This document shows, piece by piece, positions 1 through 7,251 of a DNA stretch of 22,515 nt. Location: positions 1 to 22,515 of the forward strand of contig JALLAZ010000326.1 in NCBI GenBank assembly GCA_036939755.1. The letters run 5' to 3'. The notes under the pieces were generated by a model. That model saw nothing but the letters and a program-made list of their open reading frames with translations. It had not been told where the DNA came from and did no database searches. The stretch's first letter is position 1; the number at the start of each line of letters is the position of its first letter. The DNA is from Stephanodiscus triporus (lineage: Eukaryota; Bacillariophyta; Thalassiosirophyceae; Thalassiosirales; Thalassiosiraceae). A program made the translations under genes and the position numbers.

Positions 1-1
1 G

Positions 2-58
2 TCCGCCGGTGAGACACTGGAGGCATACAAGCTCCTGAACCTATGGCGGGAGGTATGA
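2..58 (+). CDS. Possible 3' end of a gene entering from the left edge (partial)
   Basis: Frame 2 is open from the window edge to a TGA at 56-58 and encodes an 18-residue amphipathic tail ending LLNLWREV. The codons look ordinary for coding sequence, and the DNA turns AT-rich directly after the stop, as at the 3' ends of other genes here. The piece is too short to identify. The stretch also contains donor-like GGTGAG and AGGTATG strings, so it could instead hold a splice site or be chance. Confidence 0.3.
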   Translation, partial: SAGETLEAYKLLNLWREV

Positions 59-318
59 TCGATACAGGATTTTAATTTAATAATATCTGGTTGCTATCGG
101 TTGAATTAAACTTCTGAAAATTGTTTTTTTTGGGTCCTTACGCCGCGCGTGTTTATGACAACTCCACTGTGTGCCCCCGCCCACAAAGATGGCGCGCATC
201 AAAAGAAGTACCATATCGCATCAATCACCTGTGAACCTATCGTACTACCTACAAACCTTACTCCTTCGGGCGAGATTTCAGATTTCCTACTATTATTCAT
301 CGGTTGCGCAACAACATC
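59..318. other. Intergenic region upstream of RNASEH2B
   Basis: AT-rich DNA (TTTTAATTTAATAATATC near 70 and a T-run at 124-130) leads into a mixed-composition leader before the RNASEH2B start. It should hold that gene's promoter and 5' UTR. I see no clear TATA box or other defined element. Confidence 0.4.
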
Positions 319-1557
319 ATGGCAGCCGTCACCTTGGTCGACGTTGCCCCCATTGCCGAGTCATCATCACTGCGTTCGGCCATCCGATTCGATGTAATTC
401 CCCTCCCGGATCCCGCCAATGACGACGAGTCATCGCGAGACTACATCCTCGTGTCACGTGACGATCGCGGTCGGCCCTCCTCCTCCTCCTCCTCCTCTTC
501 CGCGGGGGACGGCACGAACGGGTCGCGCCGGCGGACCGCTTCGACGTCCGACATCCACGAGGTCCAGACGGTCCGACCTAATTCCGGGAGACACGCGTCG
601 TACTTCGTGGGATCGCGCGTAGTCTCCGACCCGGCGCTGCACGTGTCGACGCGCATAGACCCGCTATTCTTCGCGCTCGCCCACTTCCACCGCGTCGGGA
701 CGGCAACGGGCGGCGGGGAGGGCCGGCCGTCGTCGAGGTGGTTGCCGTGGGATCAGGCCCTCGCGGGCGTGCCCCCGGTCGTGCTGCGCGCGTTGGACGC
801 GGACCTGAGCTCGGGCGTCGACGGGGCGGGACAGCTCGGGCACCTCCTCGAGGTGTCGGACATGTGCGGGGACGATTTGATCCTTTGCAGATTCGGCGAG
901 GATCGCGCGTTGAGGTGGCTCGTGGCCAAGTTCGAGAGGGCGAGGGGGGCGATGCGCCTGCGCCTGCACGAGATGAGGAGGGGGGTGGCGGAGAGGAGGA
1001 GGGAGGTGGGCGGCATGCGCGATGGGTCCGGGGCATTTAGCTCCTCCTTTACAGTCGCGGAGGAGGAGGGACCGAGGGTTGTCGCCGATGCAGGAGAGAG
1101 GAAAGGATCGGTCGACGAAGGAGAAGTTACGGATTCTTTCTTGAGCCAACAGGATGAACTGTCCATCAACGTTGGCGCGTTGCAGCTCGTTTGCGAATAC
1201 ATTCCGACCGAATGGAAGAGTAAACTCAGCAAAGAAGTAGGGTTGACCGATGCGGAATGGATGGGGAAGAAGAGCTGTAAGTCTTCCGCATCGACGGCTG
1301 ACGGGGAACATAATACCTCTGGCGACAAGCGCCCAAGGTCTTCATGGGAGGGAAACATCGGGCAAGAGGATGCTGACGCATTATTGCATTATACCCAAGG
1401 CTGCGCGAAATCGGCATCCGTCATCACCCCCGGCGAGAAGAAGGAGGTCCAAAACGCGCAAAGCGTGGGCCTGAAGAAATTGGCCAAGGTCAATACCAAG
1501 GGAATGAAGAGCCTGAGCAGCTTTTTCGGTGCCGGCGCGAAGAAGGTGAAGAAATGA
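319..1557 (+). CDS. RNASEH2B: Ribonuclease H2 subunit B (RNase H2B)
   Basis: Non-catalytic subunit of the nuclear RNase H2 complex, which removes single ribonucleotides and RNA:DNA hybrids from DNA. The product has 412 residues. The family core is visible: LHVSTRIDPLFFALAHF at 107-123 (human has LHIATPIDPLFLALPYL), the LRWLVAKFERA helix at 198-208, and YIPTEWKSKLSKEV at 294-307 (human YIPEAWSKRLADYL). The C-terminus carries a PIP box, MKSLSSFF at 396-403, in the same place as human MKSIDTFF, so PCNA docking is expected. The first ATG in frame is at 319, with G at +4. Upstream in-frame codons offer only a TTG, which is not credible here. Residues 54-61 are a serine run, and an acidic, serine-rich insert lies before the core. 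The 5' two thirds is GC-rich and the last third is not. Single exon. Convergent with the next gene, 104 bp between stops. Confidence 0.9.
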   Translation: MAAVTLVDVAPIAESSSLRSAIRFDVIPLPDPANDDESSRDYILVSRDDRGRPSSSSSSSSAGDGTNGSRRRTASTSDIHEVQTVRPNSGRHASYFVGSRVVSDPALHVSTRIDPLFFALAHFHRVGTATGGGEGRPSSRWLPWDQALAGVPPVVLRALDADLSSGVDGAGQLGHLLEVSDMCGDDLILCRFGEDRALRWLVAKFERARGAMRLRLHEMRRGVAERRREVGGMRDGSGAFSSSFTVAEEEGPRVVADAGERKGSVDEGEVTDSFLSQQDELSINVGALQLVCEYIPTEWKSKLSKEVGLTDAEWMGKKSCKSSASTADGEHNTSGDKRPRSSWEGNIGQEDADALLHYTQGCAKSASVITPGEKKEVQNAQSVGLKKLAKVNTKGMKSLSSFFGAGAKKVKK

Positions 1558-1661
1558 AATGAGCTTCATTTAGAGCATTAATCAACGCTACATTTATTTG
1601 GAACCGAAATTCAACAAACCATGTGTCAATGAACAAGGATCTAGTCCTGTACCATAAAGAA

Positions 1662-2600
1662 CTATAACTTAAACATATCTTTCAAAGACCTTTGCTTCTT
1701 GCGCTTATTAACAGCAACCGGCGCAGCGGCGAACCGCAGGGTTGATCTTCGCCGCTGCACCGTTTCATCCTCCAGGGCGTTGGCAGTAGCAGCAGCGGAA
1801 ATGCTTCGACTTCTCTGCCGTTTCAATAGAGAGCGCTGTCTTGTGCGCTTTATCCTGGATAATACCACTTCCGATTCGGATCTACGACTATGCCAAACAG
1901 AGGATTCTATGCCAATGGCTTTCTCTGAGGTAACGCGAGAGTTGTTGCGATGACGACCAGTAGTCGGAATTGCTTCAGCTTTGTTTCCAGCATTTAGAGC
2001 ACCAACATCATTTGGAAAAATGATCGACCCATCATCAGATTCGTCCTCACTGGAATCCTCTCCATCACTTTGAGATTGATCACTGTACATGCGACAAGTC
2101 CTTGCACTAACGTTTGCTGGCACATATCTCTTCTCATTCGTTTCGTCGTTTACTTCTTCTCCACTCATATTCCCCACAAACTCATCAGGGCGCACTAATC
2201 CACTGTGACCGATAGCGCAAGAAACACTCATATTGCCGTTGGCTAGATAATTAGCGTCTTCTTGTTGTCTTCGTTGTTGCTCAATGCCTTCGCTCGATAT
2301 GCCGTATACATACGGAAGAGAATCCACAGTCACAACAGGTTCCCCCTCCACTCTGCGTCTATGCAACTCTCGGCGCTCCTCTTCTTCCCTAATGCACTGA
2401 TGTTCCTCCGCGGTCGGAAGTATTCTCGCGGCAACGTAAAATTCGGACAACTTCTCGACGTCATTCGCAATAACGGATGAGACTAATGCCGCCTTGCTGC
2501 GGTCTTCGCCGTCGGAATACGGATCGCCCAAGAAAATGCGACCTTTTGCAAACCGCGCCACATCGACATCGCTGAAGAATGAATTGGTATGCCTATCCAT
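1662..2600 (-). CDS. Hypothetical nuclear-type protein with a C-terminal PIP-like motif
   Basis: I do not recognise the family. The 312-residue product starts at a clear ATG (2598-2600) and ends in TAG (1662-1664). It has an N-terminal part beginning MDRHTNSFF with a helical, charged segment around 60-90, a serine/acidic stretch near 178-192 (SDGEDSSEDESDDGS), and then a strongly basic, RS-rich C-terminal third. The last residues are KKQRSLKDMFKL. Within them Q303-L306-M309-F310 fits a degenerate PCNA-interacting pattern (Q-x-x-hydrophobic-x-x-M/aromatic-aromatic) next to a basic patch. A nuclear role in replication or repair is inference from this tail only. Convergent with RNASEH2B and divergent from YL1. 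Base composition is balanced, unlike the GC-rich 5' ends of its neighbours. Single exon. Confidence 0.7.
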   Translation of the reverse strand: MDRHTNSFFSDVDVARFAKGRIFLGDPYSDGEDRSKAALVSSVIANDVEKLSEFYVAARILPTAEEHQCIREEEERRELHRRRVEGEPVVTVDSLPYVYGISSEGIEQQRRQQEDANYLANGNMSVSCAIGHSGLVRPDEFVGNMSGEEVNDETNEKRYVPANVSARTCRMYSDQSQSDGEDSSEDESDDGSIIFPNDVGALNAGNKAEAIPTTGRHRNNSRVTSEKAIGIESSVWHSRRSESEVVLSRIKRTRQRSLLKRQRSRSISAAATANALEDETVQRRRSTLRFAAAPVAVNKRKKQRSLKDMFKL

Positions 2601-3173
2601 GAAAACCGATAACCCTTGCCTGTCATCAAGATGTTGCTTTTGCTGGCTGTGAATATTCTATTGCTCTCTCTCTAGAGAATTAGTAGTCGATGTGGCGTGG
2701 AGGGACGGAAGGGTGAAAGGTGAGCCGTGAGTTGATGAGAGAGATATTTTTGTTTGTTTTGCACCCCGGTGAGACCGTGCACCCCCGCAATGATTTTAAG
2801 TAGGAATAGTATAGGAGGATATTTTTGAGCGCTCGCTCTTCTCAAATAAAAAAAAAAGACGCCAAACATTTCTTTCAGCCACAAATGCCACAAACACAAC
2901 AACTTTTCGACCTTCGACGAACGACGAAGCCCACACTGGCCAAGAGGAGACCAACCGGTCAGCCCCCGTGCCGTAGTCTAAAGTCATTCGATCGAGCGTC
3001 GGGGGTTTGTCATTGGATGGCATACAGCGTAAGCGTAGCGAGAGCCATATCAGCGCCGAGTCGCTGGCTCCCGCCGCCGAGTTACGCCGCCTTCCGTCTC
3101 CCATCTCGCCGAGTTTCGAAGTAAAATCCCCCGATAGTCACGCCCCCAGCACATCACAGCACGCCCCCACGCC
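2601..3173. promoter_or_regulatory. Divergent intergenic region between the PIP-like gene and YL1
   Basis: These 573 bp separate two head-to-head genes and should hold both promoters. Seen here: a short CT tract near 2660-2672, a T/G-rich tract at 2746-2760, an A-run at 2848-2858, and a C-rich leader (several CGCCCCC strings) just before the YL1 start. The overlapping open frames have no coding character. No TATA element can be assigned with confidence. Confidence 0.35.
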
Positions 3174-5492
3174 ATGCCGAGATCTCCGACGGCGAAGGCC
3201 GCCGTCCTCGAAAGATCCCGCCGCTCGACGGCGGGGAAGCGAATGTCCTCCCTTGTCGGCAAGGCCCAGGAGGACGACGACGCTTTCTGGTCTCACTCCA
3301 TCTGGTCCGAGGCGGGCGGGGGATTTGCCGACGGGAGGTCGCGAAAGCGACGGAGAGACGAGGAGGCCGAGTCTCCCTCGTCCTCGACTGAGGAGGAAGG
3401 GTCGGAGGGTGGAGGGGGCAGTGGCAGCGGCGACGAGGTCGACTCGGCCTCCGACGGGGAGGGATCGTATAGGATGTCCGACGAGGATTCGGCGGCGGCA
3501 GCGGATCAGTTCGATTCAGACTTCGACGAGAGCGAGTCGGACGAGGGAGGGGAGGAAGGAGAGGGCGAGGGAGAGGCGGAGAGGGAGCTGCAAGCCGAGC
3601 AACGACGCGACGCGGCGTCCAAACGGAAGAAGAATCAGCGTCTGGGCGTGACGACCCTCCAATCGAGCAGCGCCGGGAGGGAGCTGATGAAGAAGAAGAC
3701 GGCGAGGGTCACCAGGCGCGGTCCGCTGGGCGAGGGATGGAACGAGGGGCTGGTATTGAACTGGCCGCCGCCGCCGCCGCCATCGGACGGGACGGTGGGC
3801 CCGCAAATTTCGGATTCGAAGTTAACGATTGTTCCGGTCATTGACTCGATGCCTGCCATACCTGCAATTGCCGAAACGACGAATCCGCCACAGATACCAT
3901 CGCATCCAACTACCCATCTTTCTGCGGACACCGTGCGAATCGACAAAGAAACGCCAGGACTACCGCCGCAACATAACTTCCCGATTGCGGCAACGTCAGC
4001 GCCTGCTTCTCCATCCCCATCCACAAAAAATGCCAACCACAAACATTCTCCGACAAAACTAAAAAATCAGCTAAAGCAGGAAGCCATATCCGAGAGGAAG
4101 AAAAGCCAGAGATTAAAATTTACGCAGGAAGAACTGATATTAGAATCCATCAAATTCACCGAAACCGAGAATGCCAAGTGGTTGAATGCAAGAAAACGCA
4201 GTAAGGAAGAGACGGCTCAGTTGGAAAAATCCACCGGGAGCAGTTTTAAAAGATCCTCGTCGAATCAACAGCCCATATCTCGATTTCACAGTCGAAGGGG
4301 ATGCCACACCACGTTTACGTTCATGGATATGGATCATTTGCCTGAAATTTTGTCACGCGGGCATGCGTCACCCTCTGTGGGTCATTCTACGTCTTACGCC
4401 TGCTCCACCACCCCAACGCGACGGCGACGGTTTGGCAGCTCTTCCTCCGAGGCCAGCGAATCGACACAGCCCACCCCCGAAAAGAAGTACGAGAAATGCG
4501 TCATCACCGGCAAGATTGCCAGGTATCGGGATCCCAAATCGATGTTGGGATATCACGATTTGGATGCGTACAAGGAATTGCGACGTAGGTTAGATGCGGG
4601 GAAATTGAAGATTTCGCGACCTACTGTGTCAAAGAGTAATAGTTCGAACAATGGAGCAAACTCGAAAAGGAAATTCGCCAACATGTCAAAATTTGCTCCG
4701 GGCCAACCGATGATGGTCGCCGAAATTGCATCTACCTGGCCCAATAGTGCGAAGGTGATGGTAAGAGTAACGCAGGGTGGAGTTCCAGTTTCACCACCCA
4801 CAGGAATGCCTTTTAATTTAGCCAGTGAGGTGCCATCCGCAGCAGAGGGATCTTGGGAAAGTAGAAAGGAACCCCCACCTTTGCTGCCATCACTGCCACC
4901 GGTAGGGCAAGAGGACAGTTTTGGTGTAACTAATCAAAACATATTGGGGGGAATCGATCTGGGCATCAAAGCAACGCATCCAAATGGGCACCATGCGGTG
5001 TTTGACAAGTGGAATGCAACAAATGGCGTCCCGGTAGCAGTTGCAGCAAATGACTCAAAAACTCCAGACTTATCAAAATCTTCCGGCGCTCCTCGATTAG
5101 AGCAACTGAGAGAGATGAGCGATGTGGTGAATGATTTCGAATACGTACCCTTCTTAACCGATGATAGAAGTACCCACTTGGACGAGGGAGGGGGTGCCTT
5201 AGCGATGGGGGGTAAAGAAACCGGCTCAGGGGGTAAAGCAAATGACAACAATGGAAAAGTTGCCCACTTGAAACCACAGGAAGGTCTGAGATGCAGCAGT
5301 ACCTCCGAAGCTGCTTCGACAATGCTTGTTTCGAATGATCGAGTAGAAACAAATGCAAAAGCAGTTCAATCCAACGAGGCGATCGCCCCACCTCCTTCCG
5401 AAATGAAGATCGATGCTACGAACAATGCTGATGGTGACAACGAAGGCATTACCACATCAAATGACAATAGAACAACAATAGAAGCGAATTAA
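3174..5492 (+). CDS. VPS72: YL1/VPS72/Swc2-like subunit of the SWR1 chromatin-remodelling complex
   Basis: Nuclear subunit that binds H2A.Z-H2B and helps SWR1/SRCAP-type remodellers deposit the variant histone. The 772-residue product shows the YL1 layout in order: a start region with RRSTAGKRMSSLV (16-28; human YL1 has RKTAGNRLSGLL); an acidic histone-binding region at 60-140 with DQFDSDFDESESDEGGEEG; a basic segment; the conserved block RLKFTQEELILESIKFTE (313-330); the PISRFHSRRG...TTFTF strand (367-382); and the C-terminal YL1_C zinc-like module KCVITGKIARYRDPKSMLGY (441-460). The first ATG of the frame is at 3174. The roughly 290 residues after YL1_C are low-complexity, S/N/P/E-rich and not part of the known family fold, so the protein is about twice the human length. 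Single exon; GC-rich at the 5' end. Confidence 0.88.
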   Translation: MPRSPTAKAAVLERSRRSTAGKRMSSLVGKAQEDDDAFWSHSIWSEAGGGFADGRSRKRRRDEEAESPSSSTEEEGSEGGGGSGSGDEVDSASDGEGSYRMSDEDSAAAADQFDSDFDESESDEGGEEGEGEGEAERELQAEQRRDAASKRKKNQRLGVTTLQSSSAGRELMKKKTARVTRRGPLGEGWNEGLVLNWPPPPPPSDGTVGPQISDSKLTIVPVIDSMPAIPAIAETTNPPQIPSHPTTHLSADTVRIDKETPGLPPQHNFPIAATSAPASPSPSTKNANHKHSPTKLKNQLKQEAISERKKSQRLKFTQEELILESIKFTETENAKWLNARKRSKEETAQLEKSTGSSFKRSSSNQQPISRFHSRRGCHTTFTFMDMDHLPEILSRGHASPSVGHSTSYACSTTPTRRRRFGSSSSEASESTQPTPEKKYEKCVITGKIARYRDPKSMLGYHDLDAYKELRRRLDAGKLKISRPTVSKSNSSNNGANSKRKFANMSKFAPGQPMMVAEIASTWPNSAKVMVRVTQGGVPVSPPTGMPFNLASEVPSAAEGSWESRKEPPPLLPSLPPVGQEDSFGVTNQNILGGIDLGIKATHPNGHHAVFDKWNATNGVPVAVAANDSKTPDLSKSSGAPRLEQLREMSDVVNDFEYVPFLTDDRSTHLDEGGGALAMGGKETGSGGKANDNNGKVAHLKPQEGLRCSSTSEAASTMLVSNDRVETNAKAVQSNEAIAPPPSEMKIDATNNADGDNEGITTSNDNRTTIEAN

Positions 5493-5589
5493 GGTGAAAG
5501 TAGATACTAGGTGTCTTAACTAATTAATTAACACCTAATGACTAGGAGTATCATAAGCATACACTTAAAGAGTAGTAACGCGTCAATTG

Positions 5590-6948
5590 TTAGGACACTG
5601 GTAGTAAAATCTTCTCTCTAGAATGGAATGCCCAATCTGAATACATCTTGTCATCTCTTTCCCTCTTTGTATTAGATGAAACACAACAACGATAAGAGTA
5701 GAGCGAAGGCATATTCCACACCAAATTGAAGACATTAAATTTGCATGTGTGATTGGACTCTGATATGGCATGCAGACTCGTACCATCAAAGAGGCCAGTG
5801 AGCAGCGCCTTGATACCAATTGGTGTGAAATTATTCTGACGGAGGTCTAATCGACGCAGATTTGTGTTCTTCTTCAGTGCTTGGAGATATGAGGAAAGCA
5901 TCATCATCATTGAAGTCATTTTTGTCAAGGTCCAAGTATCTTACTGGTGGGTTGCCCTCGAGATATTCCGAAATCTTAACCGCCCCCCATGACTCTATAT
6001 TATTGTATTCGAGATCAATATGTTTGACGTCGGACTGTAGTATGACCGAGAGGATTCCGGGATCATTCCCGAGGTCACAGTGAGTCATAATGAGGGAACC
6101 TATATTCGGATGTGCCTTCAATGCCCTGGAGAGATAGAAGGCTGAATTCATATCTTCAATCCGATTGTGAGAAAGAACAAGGTCACCCAAACCCAAACAT
6201 TGTTCCACCAATGTTGATAGTAATACAACGCCCTCTCTACAAAGGTTGGTGTTGAAAAAGCTGACATGTTGTATAAAATTGACGGTTCTTCCATCACAAA
6301 GGCTCCTCACTAAGACGGCACAGTGTCGTTCCGCATTTCGATGTTTTCAATATAGATTTCTTCCATGGTGTCATGAGTGGCGTCCCAGAAACAAATTGCA
6401 GCTGTCAGTTGCTCCCAACATGGATCAATGGATGGGTCATGCCAAACTACCTGTTCCCCCTCAATCGCGTGGTAGACATAATAAGCCAAGCGCAGATTGA
6501 TTTTGCCTCTCCTACTCTCTGCATAACGAGTGTGTTCCTTTAGCTGCACCTTCACGCTTTCTAATCGAATTGCATTCCCCTCCATCCAATCAGCGGGTTT
6601 ACTATAAAGATCGATGCCTGCGGGGTTGGTCGCAGCGAGTGTGGGACGACCAACATTTTTTCCCAGAGAATCTTCGATTTCATCGTCATAGTTACCCTTG
6701 CGAAAAGTGAGCATGAAATATTTCAGCTCCTCCGACTTCGATTCGCATTCCTCGCTGCCGTCGTCGTCCTAGTCGTCCTCGTCGTCACTTTCGTCATATA
6801 TTCAACCCCGCCGCTGTCATCATCTTCGGACGAATACTCATCATGATCGCTCTCATTTCCCCCTTCGTCCTCCTCCACTTCTGCGTCTTCCAACCTTTCG
6901 TCAAAGCTGTCTCCTCCGTCACTGCCGTTTTCAACATCATGCTCTGAT
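5590..6948 (-). pseudogene. Decayed leucine-rich-repeat (ribonuclease-inhibitor-like) gene
   Basis: Fragments of one LRR protein lie in order on the minus strand but in shifting frames. An acidic N-terminal part (about 6945-6800) is followed by a frame change at a TATAT near 6796-6801 and a TAG at 6769-6771 inside an Asp-rich run. The reading then continues through KYFMLTFRKGNYDDEIEDSL and an aromatic-rich region (6714-6313), ends at TAG 6310-6312, and resumes one frame over as SLCDGRTVNFIQHVSFFNTN with about four LRRs (LVLSHNRI, LIMTHCDL, IDLEYNNI, YLDLDKND). It shifts again near 5893-5899 into NLRRLDLRQNNF and SESNHTC before stopping at 5590. Dropping one T at the last shift restores an exact 28-residue repeat period, so this is a lesion and not an intron. 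Diatom relatives usually run further at the C-terminus. A bad assembly is the alternative, but four separate lesions favour decay. Confidence 0.75.
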
Positions 6949-7251
6949 AGGGAGGGGTGTGAGGGTTAGGGTCGATGACAATTCGGCTTCCCTGTACGAT
7001 GTATTATCTATTTCGTGCCGCGCACGCCACCGGGGCCACACACACGTAACAACAAAAACAACAAAAAAACAAAAACAACAACAACCTAGACCATCTTCTG
7101 ACCTCGGCAGAAAGTACGCACCTCGCGAAGACGCCAAGATCTCCCCCCATTCGTCTTCTCCCTCCCCTCCCCTCGCCGATTCGAACACTGCGGTCAAGCG
7201 GTTGTATCTAGGTGCACACCTCGTTGAACGACTGCGCGACCGGACGTCACG
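6949..7251. promoter_or_regulatory. Upstream region of the TPLATE-like gene
   Basis: About 300 bp between the broken LRR gene (-) and the adaptin gene (+). It contains an A/C-only tract of CAA-type repeats at about 7048-7086 (ACAACAAAAACAACAAAA and on), followed by a pyrimidine-rich leader (7140-7185) up to the ATG at 7252. The CAA tract would be unstructured if transcribed into the 5' UTR, but this is inference. Confidence 0.35.

Noticed and set aside
664..1311. 215- and 201-codon minus-strand frames over RNASEH2B
   Set aside because: They mirror a well-recognised gene and have Pro/Arg-rich, domain-free translations.
3007..3651. 214-codon plus-strand frame overlapping the YL1 start
   Set aside because: Arg/Ser/Pro-rich shadow of the GC-rich YL1 head with no conserved sequence; the YL1 frame matches the family.
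5930..5980. GTAAGATACTT as a splice donor explaining the LRR frame break, with CTCCAAG as acceptor
   Set aside because: The roughly 65-nt piece it would remove encodes half of a good leucine-rich repeat, and deleting one T restores an exact 28-residue period instead.
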